This document shows positions 1 to 7,472 of a DNA stretch of 64,000 nt, one piece after another. The DNA comes from JALORV01 sp963712485 (GTDB taxonomy: Bacteria > Pseudomonadota > Gammaproteobacteria > Burkholderiales > Burkholderiaceae_F). The stretch covers positions 6,886 to 70,885 of the forward strand of contig CAVQID010000018.1 in NCBI GenBank assembly GCA_963712485.1, in the 5' to 3' direction. The stretch's first letter is position 1. Each line of letters starts with the position of its first letter. The notes beneath the pieces were generated by a model. That model ran no database searches, was not told the origin of the DNA, and saw only the letters and a list, made by a program, of their open reading frames with translations. Position numbers and translations under genes: made by a program.

Positions 1-840
1 GCCGACGCCCGCATCCGGGTGCTGCACCAGGCCAACGCCGGCGTCGCCGCGGCGCGCAACGCAGGGTGGCAGCACTCGCGCGCCGAGTTCATCGCCTTCG
101 TCGATGCGGATGACCTGTGGGCACCGACCAAGATCGAGCGGCAGCTTGCGGCGTTGATCGCCGGCGGACCGCGCGTCGGGGCTGGCGTACTGCTGGACGG
201 CTCGACTCGACGCGAGCGGCAGGGTTACCCGATGCTACGGAGGCATCGCGCACGAGGGCGACGTACTGCCCGAGGTCCTGCGCTCGAATTTCGTCGGCAG
301 CGGCAGCAACGTCATGGTGCGGCGGCAGGCGGTCATCGACGTCGAGGGCTTCGACAGCGGCTGCGGGCCGCCGGCGCCGAGGGCTGCGAGGACTGGCTGC
401 TTCAACAGTCGCGTTGCCGAGACCTATCGCTTCACCTGCGTGCCGGAGGACCTGGTCGGCTACCGCTACCTGCCCGACAGCATGTCAGCCAACCGCCAGC
501 GCATGCTTCGCTCGCACATCCTGATGTGCCGTCAGATGATCGCCGGCGCCCGGAGCACGCACAGAGCTACGCTGAGCGGATTGCAGGCCTACTGCGCCTG
601 GTTGCTGCGCGAAGCGATTGCCATGCGCGAACCGCGGCAGTTGTGGGCGTTGTGGTACCTGCTGTGGCGCGAGAACCGGGCCGCGTGGCGTCTGCGCGTG
701 CTCTGGCGGGATCTGCTGCTCGACCCGGTGCGGTGGCTGCGCAACGGCGTACACCGCCTGCACCGCTCGCGCACCGGCGGCGCGCCCTTTGCGGGAGGGA
801 TCGCTCCGGGGCGGCGCTTCCTCGGGACTACGCGCCCTAG
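1..840 (+). CDS. Family 2 glycosyltransferase, 5' end outside window
   Basis: This is the C-terminal part of a GT-A fold glycosyltransferase; its start lies left of the window. The segment near nt 19-130 reads HQANAGVAAARNAGW and then FVDADDLW, the typical donor-binding DXD-like region of GT2 enzymes. Downstream come GSGSNVMVRR, a CEDW-like acceptor/catalytic segment, and LVGYRYLPDSMSAN, all usual for this family in polysaccharide clusters. The reading frame changes near nt 175, around 360-405 and near 800, so no single frame encodes the whole protein. The family motifs survive, so these look like base-call errors rather than decay. The TAG at 838-840 is the likely stop. An ABC exporter follows directly, suggesting a shared surface-glycan operon. 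The sugar specificity cannot be read. Confidence 0.75.
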   Translation, partial: ADARIRVLHQANAGVAAARNAGWQHSRAEFIAFVDADDLWAPTKIERQLAALIAGGPRVGAGVLLDGSTRRERQGYPMLRRHRARGRRTARGPALEFRRQRQQRHGAAAGGHRRRGLRQRLRAAGAEGCEDWLLQQSRCRDLSLHLRAGGPGRLPLPARQHVSQPPAHASLAHPDVPSDDRRRPEHAQSYAERIAGLLRLVAARSDCHARTAAVVGVVVPAVAREPGRVASARALAGSAARPGAVAAQRRTPPAPLAHRRRALCGRDRSGAALPRDYAP

Positions 841-865
841 CCGGCGAGTGCAGACAGTCTGCGCA

Positions 866-2610
866 ATGGATATGGCATCGCCCCGACGCGCCGCGCTCGA
901 CCACCTCGACGCGCTGTTGCGCCTGGCGCCCAAACCGGCGTGGGCCACGCCCGCGCTGGTCGCGCTCGGCTTGGCCGCCTCGCTGGCCGAGACGCTGGGC
1001 ATCACGCTGATCGTGGCCTTCGTGTACGCGGCGATGGGCTCGTCGGAGCAGGCGACATACGCGGTCCGGCGGCGTGCTCGGGCCGACGCTGGCGCACGCG
1101 CACGGCCTGTTCGGCTCGCCTGCCCGCATGGCGCTGGCCATCCTGCTGTTGATCCTGGCGCGCGCGGCGCTGGTCCACACGCACCGGGCGATCAGCGCGC
1201 AGGTCGGCGAGCACATCAGCGAGACGGCGCGCAACCGCATCCACGAGCAGTACCTGACGCGTGGGCTACGGCTTCATGCAACGGCACGAACAGGCGCAGC
1301 TGATGCAGGTGCTCGGCACCGAGTCGTGGCTGATCGCCAACGCATATCACAGCCTGACGCGCATCCGGATCGGCGCCTGTTCGATCCTGATGTTCGCCGC
1401 ATTCCTGCTTGCGTTGTCGTGGCCGATCACGCTCACCGCGCTGGTCGGCTCGGTGATTCTCTCGCTCGTGCTGCGCCGTCTTGCGCGCCCGGCTCAGACC
1501 CTGGGCCAGAAGGTCAAGCAGGTGCATCAGGTGCTCGGCGAACAGATGCTGATGACGATCGAAGGACTGCGCACGATCCGCGCTTACGGCCAGGAGCAGG
1601 CGCATCACGAACGCTTCCTGCAGGCCTCGGCCGAGGCTCGGCGGACGTCGCTCGCGCTCACGCGACTGTCGTCGCGGCTCGATCCGATCACGGAGGTGGG
1701 CTTCCTGGTGATGCTGTGCGTGATCATCGCCGGCGCTGTGCACTGGGGTACGGCGTTGGCGACAGTCATCGCCGCGGCGGCGCTGCTGTACCGCCTGCAG
1801 CCGCACGCACGCGAGATCGAGGGCCATCTGCTCTACCTGGCACAGATCGAACCGCAACTGCGCTCGGTGCGCTTGATGCTGGCCACCGATGACAAGCCCT
1901 ACGATCTTCCGGGCCACAGGCCGATCGACGCGCTGCGCCAGGGCATCCGCTTCGATGACGTCACGTTCGGCTATGCCGACGGCCTGTCGCCGGCTCTTTC
2001 GGGCGTGACGTTCGAGATACCGGCCGGCCGCACGACCGCGCTGGTGGGAGCCAGTGGCGCCGGCAAGACCACCATCGTCAACCTGCTGCTGCGCCTCTAC
2101 TCCCCGCAGCAGGGAGCGATCACCGTCGATGGGTTGCCGCTGCAAGAAGTGCTGCGCGGCGACTGGCTCGCCTTGCTGGGCGTGGCCGGCCAGGACGTCG
2201 ACCTGATCGAAGGCACGGTGCTGGACAACATCCGCATGGCCAACGCTGGCGCTTCGCACGAGCGCCTGCTCGATGCGGCCCAGATGGCGGGCGTGGCCGA
2301 CTTCGTCGAGTCGCTGCCCGAAGGCTACGACACCTGGATCGGCCAGCAAGGCCACCGGTTCTCCAGCGGCCAGCGCCAGCGCCTGGGTCTGGCGCGCGCG
2401 CTGCTGCGCGACCCCCAGTTGCTGATCCTCGACGAGGCGATGAGCGCGCTCGACAACGATCTCGAACGCCGCATCCGACACGCGATCCGCGAGCGATTCG
2501 CCGGACGCACCGTGCTGATCATCAGCCACCGCGCGGCCACCGTGCGGGAAGCCGACCACGTCGTTCGGCTGGCCGGCGGCCGTGTCGTTGCGAACGACTC
2601 CCCAGCGTGA
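866..2610 (+). CDS. ABC exporter (fused permease and ATPase)
   Basis: A half-size exporter of about 580 residues, with a membrane domain followed by a nucleotide-binding domain, as in MsbA-like lipid, glycan or peptide exporters. The first 350 residues hold several hydrophobic helices (near nt 950-1040, 1130-1180, 1380-1470, 1700-1790). The ATPase part has Walker A GASGAGKTT near residue 394, the signature FSSGQRQR near residue 500, and Walker B LLILDEAMSALD near residue 520, followed by the H-loop (IISHR). Single-base insertions near 1075 and 1258 break the frame in the membrane domain. Removing one base at each restores one continuous protein, so I treat the gene as intact. The substrate is unknown; the neighbouring glycosyltransferase suggests a glycolipid. 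Confidence 0.8.
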
Positions 2611-2611
2611 A

Positions 2612-2968
2612 TCAGGCGCTGGCTTCGAGCCCGCCGCCCGCCCGCTGGCCGGCCAGGCGCCGACGGAACCAGTCGATGGTGCGTTCGACGCCCTGCTCGT
2701 AGGTCACGTCGGCCGACCACCCGGGCAGCATCTGACGGGCAAGGCGCAGGTCGGGCCGTCGGTTGGTCGGGTCCTGCGGGGGCGGGGGCTGGAACTCGAG
2801 GCGCGAACCGGGAATGCACCGTTGGACGTACTTCGCGACCTCGATCACCGGCACTTCGCGGTCGGCGCCGATATTCAGCGGCCCCGCGAACTCGCTGCCG
2901 TCGCTCCAGAAGAAGCGTCCAAGCGCGTCGACCACATCGTCGATGTAGGTCCAACTGCGGGTCTGCGA
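2612..2968 (-). pseudogene. 3' remnant of NAD-dependent sugar epimerase/decarboxylase (SDR)
   Basis: The minus strand encodes the C-terminal third of an extended SDR of the UDP-glucuronate decarboxylase / dTDP-glucose dehydratase type. Visible features are RSWTYIDDVVDAL, then PLNIGADREVPVIEVAKYVQ, and a C-terminal helix ending ERTIDWFRRRL. A TGA at 2969-2971 closes the frame immediately upstream. The Rossmann nucleotide-binding and Tyr-x3-Lys parts are absent. The 320 bp before the next gene are too short to hold them and encode nothing SDR-like. The gene is therefore truncated. It ends two bases after the ABC exporter on the opposite strand (convergent). Confidence 0.65.
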
Positions 2969-3289
2969 TCAAGCCAGCGCAGGAGCGCCGACGATGTCCT
3001 TGTTGCCCACCGTCCGCCCGATGCAACTTGCCGAGGCGTGCGTACGGTTGTACGCGAAGCGCTGAACGCGCTCTCCCATTCCGACTATGGTCTCGAAGCA
3101 GTCCTTCGGATCGCCGAGCGAGTACCCTGCTTCGCGGTGAGGGCGGGTGACCTCGAAACAACGTGCGCAATGCTCGTGGCGACGATTCGCTCGCGGCCGG
3201 CCGCGCCGACGTCACGAGTCCGCTGACTCCGCTGCGTCCGGCGCACGCCGCTTGTCGATAGGCACCCTCGACCCGATGGCGGTATTGCC

Positions 3290-3937
3290 ATGATCTGGCG
3301 ACTACCTCGCTGGATGCGGGTACTCCTGACGGTTGGGCTGATCGCCGGCATCGCCGCAAGCGTTCCCGCCGTGCGCGAGCCCATGATGCGCGCGCTGGGG
3401 TCTGCACTCGTCGTGGAGGATCCGTTCGAAGTGGTCGATGTCATCGTCGTTTCCGTCGACGCCGATGGCGCGGGCGTCCTCGAAGCCGCAGATCTCGTCA
3501 AGCGCGGAGTGGCAAAGCGAGTGGCGATCTTCGCGAAGCCGTTGAACCGCTCGGACCAGGAGTTCGCGCGCCGCGGCCTTCCCGCCGAAGACGAAGCCAC
3601 GCGGCAGATTCGCGAGCTCGCGTCGCTCGGCGTCACGGACGTCGAGCGCATTCTGCTCAGCGATGCGGGAACCGACGGGGAAGCCCTGGCGCTTCCGCAC
3701 TGGACGGCTGCACACGGCTTCAAATCCGTTCTGGTGATATCGAGTCCCGATCACTCGCGACGACTGCGTCGGGTCATGCTGCGCGCCATGCGTGATCAGC
3801 CGACGAGCGTTGCGATCCGCCCCGCACGCTACGCCGATTTTGATGCCGAGCGCTGGTGGCAAACGCGCGAAGGCGCGCGCACTGCAATCATCGAATGGCA
3901 GAAGCTCGTGCTCGACTACGTTCTCCATCCGCTGTGA
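3290..3937 (+). CDS. YdcF/SanA-family membrane-anchored protein (DUF218)
   Basis: A 215-residue protein with one N-terminal membrane helix (about residues 9-27) and a periplasmic DUF218-type domain. The core VVDVIVVSVDADGAG, then a stretch rising to RVAIFAKP, and later FKSVLVISSPDHSRRLRRV match the alternating beta-strand pattern of ElyC/SanA/YdcF proteins. These act in envelope or polysaccharide metabolism, but the exact reaction is not established. The ATG at 3290 gives a correctly placed signal anchor. The gene stands alone in an otherwise decayed stretch and is intact. Confidence 0.65.
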   Translation: MIWRLPRWMRVLLTVGLIAGIAASVPAVREPMMRALGSALVVEDPFEVVDVIVVSVDADGAGVLEAADLVKRGVAKRVAIFAKPLNRSDQEFARRGLPAEDEATRQIRELASLGVTDVERILLSDAGTDGEALALPHWTAAHGFKSVLVISSPDHSRRLRRVMLRAMRDQPTSVAIRPARYADFDAERWWQTREGARTAIIEWQKLVLDYVLHPL

Positions 3938-3961
3938 TCCGCTGATCCCCGTCGACGCGCG

Positions 3962-4186
3962 TTACGAGATAGAGGATCCTCTCGCGCGGCGTCTTCGCGA
4001 GCTCGCGCGCGCGAGTCCGAGTTTCTGGAGGGCGCCGCGCACGTGCTTCTTCATAGTGTTTGGACTGATGCACAACTCGCGGCCGAATTGCATGTTCGAA
4101 ACTCGCATCTGACGTCGCATCAGATCAGACAACTCGCCCACCGGCTGACAGCACAGGGGTCGTGAAATTTCGCGGGCCGAGAGAGC
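3962..4186 (-). pseudogene. LuxR-type HTH domain relic
   Basis: The minus strand has a 74-codon open stretch. It starts LSAREI, carries the recognition-helix pattern ELCISPNTMKKHVRGALQKLGL, and stops at TAA 3962-3964. This is the LuxR/GerE C-terminal DNA-binding domain, normally the last 65 residues of a response regulator. No receiver domain lies upstream; that side is occupied by a plus-strand reading frame. The linker between LSAREI and the recognition helix (PVGELSDLMRRQMRVSNMQF) is unlike functional LuxR domains. I read it as a decayed fragment. Confidence 0.45.
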
Positions 4187-4275
4187 GCCAATGCGGCATT
4201 GTCTCGGCGCACCTCAAGCCGGGCGGCTTGGTGCCGCGTTACGCTTGCACCACCGCAGACATCGCCACGAAGGGT

Positions 4276-4506
4276 ATGGTCACCTACGGCAGGCAAGTGC
4301 GCTTCACCCAGGCAGAACGGGAGAGTGCTCGAAGTCTCGGGATCGACCTGACGTCGGTCCACACGCTCGACCAATACTTCGGGGCGATTGCACGACTGGT
4401 CAGGATTCTCGAGGCGGACCGACCTGAACTTCTTGAGAAGATTGCCCGTGCGCTTGCCGCGGAGACGAGAAGACCTATGCCTGCCAAGTTGCAGCGAGTT
4501 CGTTAG
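4276..4506 (+). CDS. Small conserved-looking hypothetical protein
   Basis: About 76 residues from the ATG at 4276; the frame stays open upstream to 4162, which would give 114 residues. I prefer 4276 because the protein-like part starts there: MVTYGRQVRFTQAE, then two amphipathic helices ending LEADRPELLEKIARALAAE. It is charged, soluble and without a signal peptide. I do not recognise the family and assign no function. It sits between relics of a LuxR regulator and a LOTUS protein. Confidence 0.4.
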   Translation: MVTYGRQVRFTQAERESARSLGIDLTSVHTLDQYFGAIARLVRILEADRPELLEKIARALAAETRRPMPAKLQRVR

Positions 4507-4784
4507 CCGTCCGGTCTGACACCGATGCCAGTGATCCCGCCTCCGCGGGCACGAAGGAACATAACCTTTTGGGCCGAACGCCGGGACTGTCGCTCATCGG
4601 TGACAAAGAGGTCGGCCTTCGACCTGATGAGGTCGGAAAACTTCTTGTAGCCGTAAAGTCTCGAGCCGAACTCGGGTTGCAGCTTGTTGAGATAGCTGCC
4701 GAACGTCCCCAGATGGGCCTAGCCCGCATCGTCAATCGACTGCTCCAGCGCCTGCATCAGGAAGGCAGAAGATAACAATCGAAT
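4503..4784 (-). pseudogene. LOTUS/OST-HTH domain remnant with in-frame stop
   Basis: Read on the minus strand, this 94-codon stretch resembles the C-terminal OST-HTH/LOTUS domain usually attached to NYN-nuclease (DUF88-type) proteins. Visible are AHLGTFGSYLNKLQPEFG, RLYGYKKFSDLI and LFVTDER. A TAG at 4719-4721 interrupts the domain where the family normally has Trp (DDAG-stop-AHLG), so one base change explains it. A TGA at 4785-4787 closes the frame upstream and no NYN nuclease part is present. It is a broken gene end, consistent with the other relics in this stretch. Confidence 0.55.
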
Positions 4785-4883
4785 TCACGCCTCGCCAAGG
4801 ACTCTGTCCTCGCTGCCGTAAGAAGCAAACCGTCAGGGGAGAAGGACGAGATGCGGTGGCGTCCTCGTGTGGTCATAAGGCGC

Positions 4884-5036
4884 CTAGCGGCGTCGCGAAG
4901 TCAGGTTCTGCGCAGCATGTGAGTTTCGCTGCTTCAGCCAGAAGTAGCCGGCCGTCACAATGATGCCCAGTCCCACGACACCCCAGAAGCCGGCAAAGCC
5001 GACGAGAGCGTATTCGCCTGGCGATAAGTTGCTCAT
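4884..5036 (-). CDS. 50-residue single-pass membrane protein
   Basis: Starts MSNLSPGEYALVGFAGFW and continues through a hydrophobic helix (VVGLGIIVTAGYFWL) to a basic tail ending SRRR. One membrane span with a positively charged C-terminus is the only visible architecture. A shorter paralogue lies directly upstream on the same strand (5053-5148); the two share the segment around VGLGII at protein and DNA level. The function is unknown. The position just downstream of a Fic/HTH pair suggests accessory island cargo. Confidence 0.4.
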   Translation of the reverse strand: MSNLSPGEYALVGFAGFWGVVGLGIIVTAGYFWLKQRNSHAAQNLTSRRR

Positions 5037-5052
5037 GATGAAAGCTCGCGTG

Positions 5053-5148
5053 TCAGGGGACTGTCGCAATGATGCCGAGTCCGACCAGCCGCCAGATTCC
5101 AAAGAACCTCATGATGAGGCAATCCTTCGAGGTCAGCAATTCGATCAT
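5053..5148 (-). CDS. 31-residue paralogue of the adjacent mini membrane protein
   Basis: Starts MIELLTSKDCLIMRFFGIW and ends LVGLGIIATVP. The segment FFGIWRLVGLGIIATV aligns with FAGFWGVVGLGIIVTA of the neighbouring 50-residue protein, and the DNA under VGLGII is clearly related. It ends where the neighbour continues into its basic tail, so it is either a truncated duplicate or a minimal membrane peptide. It is too short for firm support. Confidence 0.3.
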   Translation of the reverse strand: MIELLTSKDCLIMRFFGIWRLVGLGIIATVP

Positions 5149-5262
5149 GATGGTCTGCGTGGACTCTAATTCAACGTTACCTAGGTAGGGTAGTTCATGC
5201 AAGAGATCATGGTGCCGCCGGTCGCTCTCGTCTGATGGCATGGCCGTGTATGCACTTCCGCC

Positions 5263-5856
5263 TCACGATCTGGCGAATTGCAGAAGTGGCGCGTAGTCGC
5301 GGGCATCGGCGGCTCGTAGGGCTCGCAGGTATGCGTTTCTCGCTTCTCCCTCAGTCGACAAATTGGACTGGCCCCAGCTGAAGGAAGTCCTGCCGAGGCG
5401 GGTGATCAGGAGGTCAGCGATCAGTCGCGAGTGCCGCCCATTGCCATTTGCGAATGGATGAATGGCGACCATGCGATGGCTAAAGCGCACGGCGGCTTCG
5501 TCAGGCTCATATGCTGACTGTCTAATCCAACATTGGGCATCACGCAGGAGGTCGACGACCTTCACTGCGATCTGCGCGGGATCACAACCGATATTCTTCT
5601 CGGTTGTTCTGTAGCTGCCAGCCCATCTCCAGGTCGCGTCGAACATGTGCCGATGCAGGTCCCTCACAAACCCTTCGGTCAGCACTTCCTGGCGTGAGGA
5701 CTGTGCCCAGTCGAGCGCAGCCAGGATGTTCGTCTGTTCCCACTCGTTTAGTTCTTTCTGCGTCGTGACGTGGATCGGAATGAGGCCGACTGACTCATCG
5801 TGGTCCAGGGGCGTCGCGCCTTCGGGCAAGTGTTCCGGCACAGAAACCTCAGTCAT
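5263..5856 (-). CDS. Mobile mystery protein B (Fic-domain protein)
   Basis: A 197-residue Fic protein. The active-site motif HPFANGNGRHSR is at residues 133-144. It keeps the catalytic His and the GNGR anion-binding loop, with Asn in place of the usual Asp/Glu before GNGR. An upstream WRWAGSYRTTEKNIG segment is typical of the family. Fic proteins transfer AMP or other phosphate-linked groups to protein hydroxyls. This variant, together with the adjacent HTH gene, matches the 'mobile mystery' A/B pair known from genomic islands, whose role is not established. Its start overlaps the end of protein A by 8 bp, so the two are co-translated. Intact. Confidence 0.8.
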   Translation of the reverse strand: MTEVSVPEHLPEGATPLDHDESVGLIPIHVTTQKELNEWEQTNILAALDWAQSSRQEVLTEGFVRDLHRHMFDATWRWAGSYRTTEKNIGCDPAQIAVKVVDLLRDAQCWIRQSAYEPDEAAVRFSHRMVAIHPFANGNGRHSRLIADLLITRLGRTSFSWGQSNLSTEGEARNAYLRALRAADARDYAPLLQFARS

Positions 5857-6298
5857 TCCAGAGCGCGGATCGACGCTTCTTGAGAAGATCCGCCTTCAGC
5901 AATGCGATTTGCCGTTCTGCGAACTGCGTATCGGTGCCTTGCGCTTCCAGTGCCATGGTGTGGGCGACCTTGCCAACACGCTGTCTGGCCAGTTCTTCTG
6001 CGCGTTGTTCGACGCGTTGCCGGAGCGACCCTCGCGGGATCAGCACGTAGCGCATATCGCAGCCCAGTGCATTGGCAAATCGCCGTAGCTGGGTGAGCGT
6101 GATAGTGCCTTCGGCCTCGGAAGCCTCGGCCGCGACGACCGATGGCGAGGTGATTCCGAGCTTTCGGCCAAGTTGGCGGGTCGTTATTCCGAGCGCCGTT
6201 CGGATCGGCTTCAACCAGCCGGAAGGGGGCACGGCAGGCAGTGAAGCGTCGATCAAGGCGCGATCGAGTTGAGACAGGCGAAGGTCGAAGTGTTCCAT
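5849..6298 (-). CDS. Mobile mystery protein A (HTH regulator paired with Fic)
   Basis: About 149 residues from the ATG at 6298 (MEHFDLRLSQLDRAL). Residues 28-80 form a Cro/XRE-like helix-turn-helix (RTALGITTRQLGRKLGITS). The C-terminal half is a charged helix containing RVEQRAEELARQRVGKVAH. It precedes and overlaps the Fic gene, the standard A-B order. The frame stays open to 6337, but that extension would run through the promoter repeats, so I choose 6298. It probably binds its own promoter, where three or four repeats recur every 32-33 bp (6307-6427). Confidence 0.75.
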   Translation of the reverse strand: MEHFDLRLSQLDRALIDASLPAVPPSGWLKPIRTALGITTRQLGRKLGITSPSVVAAEASEAEGTITLTQLRRFANALGCDMRYVLIPRGSLRQRVEQRAEELARQRVGKVAHTMALEAQGTDTQFAERQIALLKADLLKKRRSALWND

Positions 6299-6306
6299 GG
6301 GATTAT

Positions 6307-6427
6307 TGATAGAGTAAAAGCTAGCAAACATTAGCATAATGATAGAGTAAAGGCTATCAAAGAATGCAGCGCAGGTCGATCAAAGGCTAGCAAATAAACT
6401 AAACTGCTAAAGTATCACCTAGCAAAA
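6307..6427 (-). promoter_or_regulatory. Phased 33-bp repeats upstream of mobile mystery A
   Basis: The AT-rich promoter stretch carries a repeated element. On the minus strand the two best copies read TTTGCTAGCTTTTACTCTAT (right edge 6328) and TTTGATAGCCTTTACTCTAT (right edge 6361), each followed by CA. The core TAGCAAA/TATCAAA (plus strand) begins at 6322, 6355, 6388 and 6420, a spacing of 33, 33 and 32 bp, about three helical turns. The third and fourth copies keep only the core. The nearest copy ends 8 bp before the start codon. This arrangement suggests cooperative binding of the HTH protein on one DNA face, hence autoregulation. Confidence 0.6.
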
Positions 6428-6638
6428 GAAGAGTGTTTATGTTGATGCTGCGCCCCAAACCGGCCGGCTTGGCCCCGTCGGAGCCTGTTGCCTAATCGCC
6501 CGATGACTGAACCTTCCTCGCTTGGTTTGGATCACGCGAACGTCTACGACCGGGCGTTTTCCAGAGCCGTGATTGCTGGGGCCCCACCTCATGCGGCTGC
6601 ATTGGCGGTAGGACTGAGAGCTCCAACCAGCAGCCGAT

Positions 6639-6940
6639 CTATGCTGAGCCATCCTGCCGCGTTAGGTTCGGCACGAAGCGCGAATAGACTTTGAACAACA
6701 TCTGCGTACTGTGTGCCCAAGTTGACGTGCGATCCATTCCGGACTCTCGCCCGCAGCAAGCCAGAGTGTCGCTGCCGTGTGACGCATCTGGTAGGGGCGG
6801 CGAATCGGCATCCCAAGGTGGCGCAGTAGGGGTCTCCAGACACGTTCAGTGAAGTTCTTGTTGTCTATTGGCTTCCCCTCAAGGTCCCAGTCGGCGAGTT
6901 GTTCGAGTTCGTGCCCGAAAATGAAAAGCGGAAGAAGACC
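6639..6940 (-). pseudogene. Tyrosine integrase 3' remnant
   Basis: Encodes about 100 residues of the catalytic end of a tyrosine recombinase: DNKNFTERVWRPLL, RPYQMRHTAATLWLAAGES with the box II Arg and HTA, then ARQLGH, and after a one-base shift near 6715 the C-terminus LFKVYSRFVPNLTRQDGSA with the nucleophilic Tyr. The stop is TAG at 6639-6641. The N-terminal arm-binding and core-binding domains are missing, so it cannot be a functional integrase as read. It lies about 130 bp beyond the 3' end of a tRNA on the same strand, the classic position of an island integrase. Confidence 0.65.
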
Positions 6941-7038
6941 TAAGGTCGTTCTTGCCCTCGGTAGAAAACTCGTGGGCACGAAATGGGCACGAGTCGGACA
7001 CGGAATGGGAACGGCGCGGGCACGGACCCACAAATGAC

Positions 7039-7062
7039 AAGGGCTTCCGTCTGGAAGCCCTT
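7039..7062 (-). terminator. Stem-loop downstream of tRNA-fMet
   Basis: A perfect 10-bp stem (gggcttcc plus flanking aa, paired with ggaagccctt) closes a 4-nt loop. It lies 8 bp beyond the CCA end of the minus-strand tRNA, followed on that strand by a weak T-rich stretch. It is the probable tRNA transcription terminator. Confidence 0.6.
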
Positions 7063-7070
7063 GATTCTTC

Positions 7071-7147
7071 TGGTTGCGGGGGAAGGATTTGAACCTTCGA
7101 CCTTCGGGTTATGAGCCCGACGAGCTGCCAGACTGCTCCACCCCGCG
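7071..7147 (-). tRNA. Initiator tRNA-fMet (anticodon CAU)
   Basis: 77 nt including an encoded CCA. The 5' end on the minus strand reads CGCGGGGTGGAGCAG. The anticodon stem carries GGGCTCATAACCC, with three G-C pairs next to the CAU loop, and the T arm reads GGTTCAAATCC. The first base C faces A at position 72 (CGCGGGG against CCCCCGCA), the mismatch that marks initiator tRNA. A stem-loop terminator follows and an integrase remnant lies just beyond, so the 3' half may be a phage or island attachment site. Confidence 0.95.
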
Positions 7148-7472
7148 GCAACTTGTGAGAACAAAATCATACACGATGCCGCGCGGCGCCTCGCGCCCTC
7201 GCCTGCGGTACTAGGTAAGTGGCCCGCCGTGCCGGGCCCTTGTGTGCAACGAAACGGACTTTTGGTCACGACGCCGATGGCGGCGCGCGTTTCCCGGCGC
7301 CGCCGGCATCAAGCCGGCCAATCCCAGAGAACCTCGGCTCCGGAACTGAGTTGCGTATCGAATCGTCGCCTCCTCCACCAACACCGAGTCTTTCGTTTGT
7401 TGGCCCGTGCCCTATAACGCGTTCGGTACAACTTGGTAGATTGTTGGCTTCAGGACTTTCGCTGAGCCGACG
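7148..7472. other. Intergenic region before prsK
   Basis: About 325 bp separate the minus-strand tRNA from the plus-strand prsK, so this holds the divergent promoter(s). I see no coding segment with protein-like composition. An AT-rich CTATAAC at about 7410-7416 could be part of a -10 element, but I find no convincing -35 partner. Confidence 0.4.

Noticed and set aside
1216..2559. 447-codon minus-strand frame opposite the ABC exporter
   Set aside because: It is the antisense of conserved Walker motifs; rich in Gln/Arg/Asp as expected for a shadow frame.
2582..3226. Plus-strand 214-codon frame after the ABC exporter
   Set aside because: The opposite strand encodes a recognisable SDR end; the plus frame has no motif and only antisense-like composition.
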